A stretch of DNA of 51,942 nucleotides from Acetofilamentum sp. (GTDB lineage: Bacteria > Hydrothermota > 32-111): assembly GCA_020721805.1 (NCBI GenBank), contig DYMB01000010.1, forward strand, positions 1-51,942, in the 5' to 3' direction. Positions 17,959 through 25,969 of this stretch are shown here, piece by piece (positions within the stretch are counted from its first letter, which is position 1; each line of letters opens with the position of its first letter). The notes below the pieces were generated by a model that saw only the letters and a list, made by a program, of their open reading frames with translations, was not told where the DNA came from and ran no database searches. A program made the position numbers and the translations under genes.

Positions 17959-19776
17959 ATGTATATTTTGGGGTTGAATATAGGCCATGATGCGACAGCA
18001 ACTCTTTTAAAAGATGGTAGAATAGTTGCGGCTGTAGCGGAGGAAAGGGTTTCAAGGATAAAATTTCATTTTGGTTTTCCTTATGGTGCTATAAAAGAAT
18101 GTATAAGAATAGCAGGTATAGAAGGGAAGGATATAACGAGCGTGGTTCTGGCATTTGAAAATGATATTCTAAGAAGTCCATTCCATTATACCGATCTTAT
18201 AATAAAAAGAAGTGGAACCATAGACCCTTCAAATGAAATAGATAATAGAAAAAAATTTGATACCATCAGGGAAATATTTTATAGAAAGATCATAGGTGAA
18301 AAAAAATATTGGAAACTCGCATCAGAATATGCGAGGAAATCAATAACCGATGCTTTAAAAAAATGTGGGCTTGTGGATTTTACACTTGAAGCGTTCAACC
18401 ATCATCTTTGTCATGCAGCATCATGCTATTATGAGGGAGGAAAGAGTAATGCTTTGATCGTTACTATGGATGGAGCAGGTGATGGACTTTCCGCAACGGT
18501 TTCAATAGGAGAGGAAGGCAAAATAAAAAGGATACTTGAGGTTGAAGATATTTATTCTGTTGGTAGATTCTATTCTGCCATAACAAAATTTTTAGGGTTC
18601 AAAAGAAACAGACATGAAGGTAAAATAACCGGACTTGCTGCATATGGCAACCCGGAGAAACTTTACTCCCTTTTTAAAAAAATGATAGATATCACCAAGG
18701 ATGGGAAAAGTTTTTATTCACCACTTGCTGGAAATCTAAAAGGTGATTCGTTGAGATTGAAACAGTTAAAGGATTTTTTAAAAGGTAAATACTATGGCCA
18801 TAATTTTACAAACCTTTATCTTGATTTTTTGAAAAAATACTGTTCTAAGGAAACAAAAGAGGATATTGCAGCCGCAGCGCAGAAATTAACCGAAGATCTC
18901 GTAGTCAAGTTTATTCAGCCACATGTAAAAAACACCGGCATAGGTTATATAGTTCTTGCTGGAGGCCTTTTTTCGAATGTTAAGGTTAATCAGAGGGTAC
19001 TCGAGATCGATGGAGTGGATGGAGTATTCATTCATCCAAACATGGGAGATGGAGGAACATCCGCCGGAGCCTGTTATATAAAATGGGCAAAAGAACTTGA
19101 AAAGAAGAATAAAAAGTTTTTGCCTTTTACCATAGACAATGTTTATTATGGGCAGGAATACAAAGATGATGATATTTCAAAAGTTTTAAAAGAGTTTTCA
19201 GAAAAGGTTGATTTCAGAAAGAGTGATGATATAGTAAACGAAACCGCTAATATGATAAAAGATAAAGTGGTGGTTGGATGGTTTCAGGGAAGGATGGAAT
19301 ATGGACCAAGAGCACTTGGAAACAGATCCATACTTTTTGATCCATCAGACAAAAGAATAAACGATTGGTTAAACAAAAGGTTGAAAAGAACAGAATTTAT
19401 GCCATTCGCTCCTTCCTGTCTATATGAGGATGCAGAAAAGATTTTCGAAAATTTCAGCAAAGGTAGTTATCCTTCATATTTTATGACGATAACTTTTAAT
19501 GTGAAAGAGGAATGGAGAAAAAAAATCGAAGCGGTAAACCATGTTGATAATACAGCAAGGCCGCAGACCGTTAAACATGAACAGAATGCACTCTATTACG
19601 AAGTTTTAAAAAGGTATAAGGAATTGACCGGACTTCCACTCTTCGTAAACACAAGTTTCAATATGCATGAGGAACCGATCCTTTGTACCCCTTATGATGC
19701 TGTAAGATCACTTTTAAACAACTGTGTGGATGTCCTTGTGATAGGTAATTATATAGTTAAACAAAAGGAAAAATGA
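17959..19776 (+). CDS. Carbamoyltransferase of the NodU/CmcH family
   Basis: 605 aa, full length. The N-terminal Kae1/actin-like domain starts LGLNIGHDATATLL and includes FNHHLCHAASCYY with metal-binding histidines and the VTMDGAGDG turn. The ATP site region has LAGGLFSNVKVNQ. The C-terminal domain shows GRMEYGPRALGNRS, the family hallmark. These enzymes carbamoylate a hydroxyl of sugars or natural products from carbamoyl phosphate and ATP. It overlaps the following glycosyltransferase by 4 nt, so a surface-glycan substrate is likely. Confidence 0.93.
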   Translation: MYILGLNIGHDATATLLKDGRIVAAVAEERVSRIKFHFGFPYGAIKECIRIAGIEGKDITSVVLAFENDILRSPFHYTDLIIKRSGTIDPSNEIDNRKKFDTIREIFYRKIIGEKKYWKLASEYARKSITDALKKCGLVDFTLEAFNHHLCHAASCYYEGGKSNALIVTMDGAGDGLSATVSIGEEGKIKRILEVEDIYSVGRFYSAITKFLGFKRNRHEGKITGLAAYGNPEKLYSLFKKMIDITKDGKSFYSPLAGNLKGDSLRLKQLKDFLKGKYYGHNFTNLYLDFLKKYCSKETKEDIAAAAQKLTEDLVVKFIQPHVKNTGIGYIVLAGGLFSNVKVNQRVLEIDGVDGVFIHPNMGDGGTSAGACYIKWAKELEKKNKKFLPFTIDNVYYGQEYKDDDISKVLKEFSEKVDFRKSDDIVNETANMIKDKVVVGWFQGRMEYGPRALGNRSILFDPSDKRINDWLNKRLKRTEFMPFAPSCLYEDAEKIFENFSKGSYPSYFMTITFNVKEEWRKKIEAVNHVDNTARPQTVKHEQNALYYEVLKRYKELTGLPLFVNTSFNMHEEPILCTPYDAVRSLLNNCVDVLVIGNYIVKQKEK

Positions 19777-20915
19777 AATACCTTTCCGTTGTTTGTTTTG
19801 CAGGTGGTGATTGGTGGTATCATCATCCACATTCTTACAATCATCTGATGAAAGAATTTTCAAAGGAAAGGAAAGTCTTGTATGTGAACTCTCTTCCTGT
19901 TGGTATAGGTGGAGGGAAAAAAGGATTCTTAAGAAAACTGAAAAATAAACTGGTCAGTTCTTTACGTTTTTTTAAAAAAGAAAAAGAAAACCTTTATGTA
20001 TTCACTCCAGTTTTTATACCATTCAGGGAAAATAAAATTCTATCAAACATAAACACTATACTTCTCGTTTTTCAGATAAAATTGATCGAAAGATTATTCA
20101 ATTTTAAAGATGTTCTTTACTGGATAACGAATCCAAATGGTTATATTTTTATCAGAGGTGTAAAGACTAAAAAAATAGTTTATCAAATTGTTGATAGAGT
20201 TCAGGAATATAAATATTCTGGGAAAGATGTTAAAAGTTTTGATAGGGAATTATGTGAAAGAGCATCCGTAATTTTGACTCCCGGTAAGATGATGTATGAA
20301 GAGAAGAAAAAAGAATTCAAGGCTAAAGTGTTCAGGTTAAAACATGGAGTCGATTTAAAACATTTCAAAAAACATTTTGAAAATTTACCGGATGATTTTC
20401 CGAAAACTGACAAACCCGTTTTTACATACTGGGGTTCGATCGATTATAAAAAGGTCGATTATCAACTTTTAAAATTTCTTGCGAGAAATGCAAAAGATTT
20501 TTTATTTATTTTTATAGGAAAGATTTTTGATTTTAAATTTGAGGATTTTAAAAATGAAGAAAATATCTTTTTTCTTGGGGAAAAAGATTATTCCATCTTA
20601 CCTTTATACTCATCACATTCTTCAGGTTTTATAATACCCTGGGATAGTAACGATCCGATGAACAGGTATGCATCCCCGATAAAACTTAGAGAATATCTTG
20701 CAACCGGAAAACCTATTGTGTCAACATATATACCTGAATTTGATGAATTTAAAAATCTAATTTACATATCGAAAGATTATGATGAATTTTTAAAAAATTT
20801 AAAAATTTCACTTAGCGAGAATGAAAATTTGAAAAGTTTTAGAATCGATAATGTTTCAAAATATGGTTGGGAAAATGTTTATAAAGAAGTTTTATATATC
20901 ATCGATAATATTTAG
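19773..20915 (+). CDS. Glycosyltransferase, GT-B fold (GT4-like)
   Basis: 380 aa. The N-terminal half has a donor-independent Rossmann domain starting FAGGDWWYHHPHSYNHL. The C-terminal half has FTYWGSIDYKKVDYQL, followed by FIGKIFD and a late RYASPIKLREYLATGKPIV region. This is the E-x7-E-like and P-x-K-hinge section typical of GT4 retaining transferases. No signal peptide or membrane helix, so it acts on the cytoplasmic side. Coupled by a 4-nt overlap to the carbamoyltransferase; together they could decorate an exopolysaccharide or O-antigen. Donor and acceptor unknown. Confidence 0.85.
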   Translation: MKYLSVVCFAGGDWWYHHPHSYNHLMKEFSKERKVLYVNSLPVGIGGGKKGFLRKLKNKLVSSLRFFKKEKENLYVFTPVFIPFRENKILSNINTILLVFQIKLIERLFNFKDVLYWITNPNGYIFIRGVKTKKIVYQIVDRVQEYKYSGKDVKSFDRELCERASVILTPGKMMYEEKKKEFKAKVFRLKHGVDLKHFKKHFENLPDDFPKTDKPVFTYWGSIDYKKVDYQLLKFLARNAKDFLFIFIGKIFDFKFEDFKNEENIFFLGEKDYSILPLYSSHSSGFIIPWDSNDPMNRYASPIKLREYLATGKPIVSTYIPEFDEFKNLIYISKDYDEFLKNLKISLSENENLKSFRIDNVSKYGWENVYKEVLYIIDNI

Positions 20916-22200
20916 TATCCTTATACACATTATCTTTTCAGATGAAACAACACTCATTATACCTCCATTTCAACATTCAATGGGTTATTATAAAGCGAAT
21001 TCTACGATAGCAAAAATCTTTCTAAAGAAGAATGTAAATTTTGAGAGGGTATCGGGGATATCTGCCTTGAAGTTAAAACAACTTGATGATAGAACAACGA
21101 ACAAGGATGATGCGATACTTTCACTTTTTGGCCTCAACGATCACAGAATAGTTTTCAATGTTGGTTTGAAAGAATTGAAAATCTATGGAAGTAAGGGCAA
21201 CAGCGAATCCCCGGAATCGCTATATTATCCAACCGATATAGCGGTTACCCCTGATGGTGAAGTTTATGTTTCAGATACCTATAATTACAGGATATTAAAA
21301 TTTATTTACGATGATGATTCGTTATTTTTCGAATCATCTTTTGGCTCATTTGGTTTTGATTCAAACTCTTTGAATCTACCTAAAGGGATAGATTATGATG
21401 GGAAAAAGAACCTTTATATATGTGATGAAAGAAATGACAGGATCGTTGTGCTAAATGACAAAATGACTCCTTTTATGATATTCGAAAATATTGTAAAACC
21501 GCACACCGTAGCGGTTGTTGATCCAAGAAAAGGTTCTCTTAACATTGATGAAAAGTTTATAGTTGTATCATCTGCAAGAACAAGACTTTTAAAACTTGAT
21601 CTTTATGGAAATATTATCAACGAGTTTTTCTCTCATTCCATCACCGCTTATAAAAATATTGATTTTAACTTTATAGATTATGATCTTAACGGCAACATAT
21701 ATGTTACCGATACCGTAAACAGTTGTATTCATAAATTTGATAAGGATTTGAAATACATTACTAGTTTTGGAAGAGAGGGAACAGGTAAAAAACAGTTTTT
21801 TAAACCTGAAGGTATAAGTATATATAGGAAATTCGGGCAGGTTTTTATCGCTGAAAGAACAGGTTTCCAATATTACTGGATAGGAGTCGATGGATACATA
21901 AAAGAGTTTACACCCTCTTTTTTGACCGATTCTACCAAAGGCTTAACCATATCTTTATTCACCACTGAACAATGCAAGGTGACTATAAAGATTTTTAAGG
22001 ATAACAATTTTATCAGGGAACTGACGACCGATCTTAAAAGAAATATAGGACTAAATTATATAGTCTGGGATTTAAAAGACAATTTTGGAAAAAGAATAAT
22101 TGAAAAGGGAAAATATTTGTTGAGAGTGACGCTAGAACCTCTCTATTCATCAAGAGGTTATTTTAAAAAGGAGTTTAGCGATGAAATTGAAAAATATTAA
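20875..22200 (+). CDS. Exported NHL-repeat protein with FlgD-like C-terminal domain
   Basis: Start chosen at ATG 20875 (441 aa): the peptide FIKKFYISSIIFSILIHIIF is a normal signal sequence, while the in-frame ATG at 20851 would add nine polar residues. Residues about 100-350 hold NHL-type beta-propeller blades (YYPTDIAVTPDGEVYVSDTY, NLPKGIDYDGKKNLYICDE, FKPEGISIYRKFGQVFIAE). The last 90 residues form an Ig-like domain with YIVWDLKDNFGKR and GKYLLRV, as in FlgD and FCB-group surface proteins. The start overlaps the glycosyltransferase gene by 41 nt. Probably periplasmic or surface-exposed, binding protein or glycan; role unknown. Confidence 0.85.
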   Translation: MFIKKFYISSIIFSILIHIIFSDETTLIIPPFQHSMGYYKANSTIAKIFLKKNVNFERVSGISALKLKQLDDRTTNKDDAILSLFGLNDHRIVFNVGLKELKIYGSKGNSESPESLYYPTDIAVTPDGEVYVSDTYNYRILKFIYDDDSLFFESSFGSFGFDSNSLNLPKGIDYDGKKNLYICDERNDRIVVLNDKMTPFMIFENIVKPHTVAVVDPRKGSLNIDEKFIVVSSARTRLLKLDLYGNIINEFFSHSITAYKNIDFNFIDYDLNGNIYVTDTVNSCIHKFDKDLKYITSFGREGTGKKQFFKPEGISIYRKFGQVFIAERTGFQYYWIGVDGYIKEFTPSFLTDSTKGLTISLFTTEQCKVTIKIFKDNNFIRELTTDLKRNIGLNYIVWDLKDNFGKRIIEKGKYLLRVTLEPLYSSRGYFKKEFSDEIEKY

Positions 22201-22966
22201 CATATTTCTGATTCTATTTTTTTATATATCTGTTTTTTCACAAAGGATAGTTTCGCTTGCTCCAAATGTAACCGAAACACTCTTTTATCTTTCGTATGGA
22301 GACAAAATTGTGGGAAGGACATCCTATTGTGATTTCCCCCCTGAAGTTAAAAATATAAAAATAGTTGGTTCCTTTATAGAATTCAATTTTGAAGATATCC
22401 TTTCGGTTAAACCTGATATTGTTTTCTTTTCAAACAATCTAACCCCAAAAGCAAAAACTTTTTTGGAAGAGGAGAAGATAAGGTATTTTGATGTTAAGAT
22501 GGAGAATATAACACAGGTGGTTGAAGGAATGAGAGAGATCACAAAAATTCTGGATAAAGATTTTGATTCCACTAAAATTGATACGATAGTAAAAAGAATA
22601 GACAATATTAAAAAACAAAACGATTCGTTGAAAATACTTGTTGAGGTGAGTCAACAACCATTTATAGTCGCTACTGAAGAAAGTTATATTGGTTCCATTC
22701 TGAGTAGAATGGGATTTATTTTACCGAAGATCGGTTATAATGAAAAACCGTATGTTACCTTTTCATTTGAAAATGTTTTATCTTTTAAACCTGATATAAT
22801 CATCTTTATGCACGGTTATAAAAAGTCGAAAAATAAATATTCCATTTTGCCGGGGTATAAAAAAATTAAATTCATTTTTCTTGATCATCAACAGATAGAT
22901 GTATTTTCAAGACCGGGACCAAGAATACTTGAGTCGATAGATTTACTTGAAGACCTTTTATTATGA
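22181..22966 (+). CDS. ABC importer substrate-binding protein (BtuF/FecB-like)
   Basis: 261 aa. A Sec signal peptide ends at about VFSQ; there is no lipobox, so the protein is freely periplasmic, which fits a diderm. The mature part starts RIVSLAPNVTETLFYL, the cluster of the helical-backbone metal-receptor fold, then GRTSYCDFPPEVK, which is especially like BtuF (cobalamin). A second lobe has YIGSILSRMGF. Overlaps the NHL gene by 20 nt and the permease by 4 nt. Cobalamin is the best guess; haem or a siderophore is possible. Confidence 0.87.
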   Translation: MKLKNINIFLILFFYISVFSQRIVSLAPNVTETLFYLSYGDKIVGRTSYCDFPPEVKNIKIVGSFIEFNFEDILSVKPDIVFFSNNLTPKAKTFLEEEKIRYFDVKMENITQVVEGMREITKILDKDFDSTKIDTIVKRIDNIKKQNDSLKILVEVSQQPFIVATEESYIGSILSRMGFILPKIGYNEKPYVTFSFENVLSFKPDIIIFMHGYKKSKNKYSILPGYKKIKFIFLDHQQIDVFSRPGPRILESIDLLEDLLL

Positions 22967-23910
22967 AAAATAAAAATTTTTTCTTCTACCTGTTATTTTT
23001 TTTTCTGATATCCTATTTTTATCTAAATTTCAGGATGACATCGTATGTTATCGATATAAGAAGGGAGATATTTTATTTAAGATTTTTCAGATATTTTCTA
23101 TGTATTTTCACAGGTATTGTTCTTACAACATCCGGTTCGGTGATGCAGGTTATTTTCAATAATCCATTGGTGGATCCTTATGTTCTTGGGATATCCGGTG
23201 GGGCACTTTTTGGCTTCACTCTTTCCAGCATATTTTTTAGAGGCAATCTTTTTGTTTCACTACTTTTTTCTTTTATTTTCTCGATACTCGCATCCCTGAT
23301 CTCTTTGTCTTTTTCTTTATCGTTAAAAGGTGAGAAGAAAATAACAGTTCTCCTTTCAGGACTTTTAACAAACATTCTATTTTCATCACTTGTGATCCTT
23401 TTATCCATAGTTTCGAAAAACAACTCAACATCACTTTTCTATTCTATGATGGGTTCTTTAAATTATCCTTTTATAAGAACAAACTTAAACTTTTATCTTT
23501 TTGTTGGATTTTTTCTTATATTATCCATTTTTCTTATACTGATAAAATCAAAAGAACTGGATATGATTTCTATAAATGAAGAGATTGCTAAAACGAGTGG
23601 TGTTGATGTGAAAAAAAATTTTTATATTCTTCTTTTGGTAGTGATTTTCCAGACATCAATCATAGTCTCATTTACTGGAGTGATAGGATTCGTTGGTATG
23701 ATAATTCCAAATATTATCAAAATTTCCGGGCAGACGAAAAATAGAGAAATTTTTTTCAATTCTATAATCATCGGTGCGGCTCTTGTTCTTCTGGCTGATT
23801 TTATCAGTAAATACTCTTTTCAATACGAGATTCCAATTGGAGTTGTTCTTTCCCTCTTTTCATTGCCTTTACTTTTTTTGATAGTTAAAATCAATTTTGA
23901 AAATTTATGA
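22963..23910 (+). CDS. FecCD/BtuC-type ABC importer permease
   Basis: 315 aa, about 9-10 membrane helices. The family signature TTSGSVMQVIFNNPLVDPYVLG lies at about 55-75 and is the hallmark of BtuC/FecCD/FhuB permeases. The cytoplasmic coupling loop near 190-205 (SINEEIAKTSGVDVK) contacts the ATPase. The VSFTGVIGFVGMIIPNI stretch is also conserved. Start and stop overlap its neighbours by 4 nt each, so binding protein, permease and ATPase are made from one coupled transcript. Confidence 0.92.
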   Translation: MKNKNFFFYLLFFFLISYFYLNFRMTSYVIDIRREIFYLRFFRYFLCIFTGIVLTTSGSVMQVIFNNPLVDPYVLGISGGALFGFTLSSIFFRGNLFVSLLFSFIFSILASLISLSFSLSLKGEKKITVLLSGLLTNILFSSLVILLSIVSKNNSTSLFYSMMGSLNYPFIRTNLNFYLFVGFFLILSIFLILIKSKELDMISINEEIAKTSGVDVKKNFYILLLVVIFQTSIIVSFTGVIGFVGMIIPNIIKISGQTKNREIFFNSIIIGAALVLLADFISKYSFQYEIPIGVVLSLFSLPLLFLIVKINFENL

Positions 23911-24656
23911 TAAAAATAAATAATTTAAAATTTTCTTATGTTGGAAACAAAGATTTTATAGAGATTGAGAAATTTTCGATAGATGGAAATGGTATATATT
24001 CCGTGATCGGTGAAAATGGTTCAGGAAAGACTACATTTTTTAAACTGATATGTAATATCATAGATTTTAAAACTGGAGAGATTCTTCTCTTTAATAAAAA
24101 TATTAAAAAGATAAAAGATCTCTCAAGAATGATTTCGTATATACCTCAGAATATCTATCTTCATCACGATTTTCCAGTTAGAGATTTTATTAAACTTGGG
24201 AGGTATTCAAGAATGGATCTATGGGGGAATCTAAACTCTTTTGATGAAAAAGAGCTGGATGATCTGCTTGATAGTCTTGGTATTTCACATCTTAAAAATA
24301 AAACCTGCTATAGTTTGAGCGGTGGAGAATTACAACTTGTTCAACTTGCAAGAGCCATATATCAGGGTGGTAAAATACTTGTTATGGATGAACCATTTTC
24401 AAATATAGATCACAAGCACAGGAAAACTATTGTAAAGATAATAAGGGAGTTGAAAAAGGAAAAATTGATTTTGATCTCAACACACGATCTTGGCATATCC
24501 TTCAACATTTCAGATCATCTTATATGTCTGAAAAATGGAAGAATCGTTGAAATGGGAGATGCTGACACCATATCGTTAAAACTCGATTTCATCTTTGAAG
24601 CCAAAATTGAGTTTCTAAAAATAGATGGTCTATTCTATTTTAAAGAGGGAGAATAG
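23907..24656 (+). CDS. ABC importer ATPase (BtuD/FecE-like)
   Basis: 249 aa. Walker A GENGSGKTT at about 35-43, Q-loop YIPQNIYL, signature LSGGELQ, Walker B ILVMDEP and switch STHD are all intact. It drives the FecCD-type permease encoded just upstream (4-nt overlap). The C-terminal tail is short, with no added regulatory domain. The next gene, an Omp85-type barrel, begins 2 bp after the stop. Confidence 0.94.
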   Translation: MIKINNLKFSYVGNKDFIEIEKFSIDGNGIYSVIGENGSGKTTFFKLICNIIDFKTGEILLFNKNIKKIKDLSRMISYIPQNIYLHHDFPVRDFIKLGRYSRMDLWGNLNSFDEKELDDLLDSLGISHLKNKTCYSLSGGELQLVQLARAIYQGGKILVMDEPFSNIDHKHRKTIVKIIRELKKEKLILISTHDLGISFNISDHLICLKNGRIVEMGDADTISLKLDFIFEAKIEFLKIDGLFYFKEGE

Positions 24657-24658
24657 TT

Positions 24659-25969
24659 ATGAAAAAAATTTTTTTTCTTTTATTTTTTTTATCGATTCTG
24701 TTAAATGGTGAGTTTTTAAGAAATGTAACCGTAGAAAATAGAACATATACAGATAAAATGTTTATAATGAAGCAAACAACTTTTTTTAAGGATACGATTA
24801 TAGATTTTAAAGATATAGAAGAAAGTAAATATAATATTTTTGAAACAAAACTTTTCGGTGAAATCGATTTTAAAATTTTAAAAGTTGATAGTGGTCTTGT
24901 GGAAACCATTGCACCTGAATCTTTAAATGAAAAGAATCTGCATGATACTGTTGATGTTGGTATAGTTACAAAAGAGATACTCGTTTTTTTACCATCTTTT
25001 GGATTCTCAATTACAAAGCCTTATTCTGTAACTTTAGGGGCATCATATGGGAATCTTTTCAAACAGAGGCATATTGTGGATTTGTGTTTCACATTTCTTG
25101 ATGTAAGGGAAATATTCTTTACATATTCTATACCGTCAGTCTATTCAAGAAAGTATACCGCTGAATTTAAAACTTTTTATTCTCAAAAGAATAGGGATAT
25201 TATCGAGATAGTCGAGTTTCATAAGGGATTCAATTTAAAATATGGCTATTCAATTTTTAAAGATTTTTTACCACAGATAATTTTTGGTTTTGACAGGATC
25301 AGTTTTAAAGATGATACCATATCTTTATCCTATTCATACAAGGATCAAAAAGGTTATGATGAATTTTTAGAAACTGGTTTTGAAGTTGTAATTGATAAAA
25401 AAAACTCTCCATTTTTCCCAACATCCGGAAGTTATTTAAAGTTAAACTATCTTTTTCAGAAAAATTTTTGGGGAACACCTGTCGACAGGGTAAGATTGGA
25501 TTACAACTCTATAAATTTTTTGAAATTTTTTGAAGGCACGATAGCCTTGAGAAATAAAATTTTACTACAGAAGGGAACTCTGGCTTATTATAATCTTGTA
25601 GAACCAGATGACTTTGAAAACAGGGCTGTCCCTGAAAAAATAATTACAGCAAACAACAGGTACTCTGGAACAGTTGAATTAAGGTATCCATTTTTAAGAA
25701 TTCCATTCAAATGTCCCATACTTGGAAGAATAAATTTTAATTACCTTTTTACTTTCTTTTTTGATTGGACTACTGTTTCAGAAAATTACAACGAGTTAAG
25801 GTTATTCGATAAGGATGGATATCATTATGGTTTTGGCGCTGGTATAATGTTTTTCACCGAGATTTTTAATCCGGTTGGTGTGCAGATAGGTTTTTCACCG
25901 AAAGATGGAATCGATCAGTTTTATAAAAAATTGAAATACAATATTTTTATTTTTTCCTGGAATTTTTAA
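24659..25969 (+). CDS. Omp85/BamA-family outer-membrane barrel with one POTRA-like domain
   Basis: 436 aa. A Sec signal (FFLLFFLSILLNGE) is followed by a single POTRA-like domain of about 70 residues (FLRNVTVENRTYTDKMFIM ... YNIFETKLFGEIDFKIL). Then come about 300 residues of alternating amphipathic strands: SPFFPTSGSYLKL, NRYSGTVELRYPF and the final strand ending in Phe (FSWNF), all typical of the D15/BamA barrel. Proteins of this family insert or pass proteins or lipids across the outer membrane. One POTRA makes it shorter than BamA or TamA. It sits 2 bp after the ABC ATPase and converges without any gap on pheT. Shows the cell has an outer membrane. Confidence 0.8.
   Translation: MKKIFFLLFFLSILLNGEFLRNVTVENRTYTDKMFIMKQTTFFKDTIIDFKDIEESKYNIFETKLFGEIDFKILKVDSGLVETIAPESLNEKNLHDTVDVGIVTKEILVFLPSFGFSITKPYSVTLGASYGNLFKQRHIVDLCFTFLDVREIFFTYSIPSVYSRKYTAEFKTFYSQKNRDIIEIVEFHKGFNLKYGYSIFKDFLPQIIFGFDRISFKDDTISLSYSYKDQKGYDEFLETGFEVVIDKKNSPFFPTSGSYLKLNYLFQKNFWGTPVDRVRLDYNSINFLKFFEGTIALRNKILLQKGTLAYYNLVEPDDFENRAVPEKIITANNRYSGTVELRYPFLRIPFKCPILGRINFNYLFTFFFDWTTVSENYNELRLFDKDGYHYGFGAGIMFFTEIFNPVGVQIGFSPKDGIDQFYKKLKYNIFIFSWNF

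Noticed and set aside
22150-22200. Cobalamin riboswitch in front of the BtuF-like gene
   Set aside because: The gene starts inside the preceding coding sequence, leaving no space for a riboswitch.
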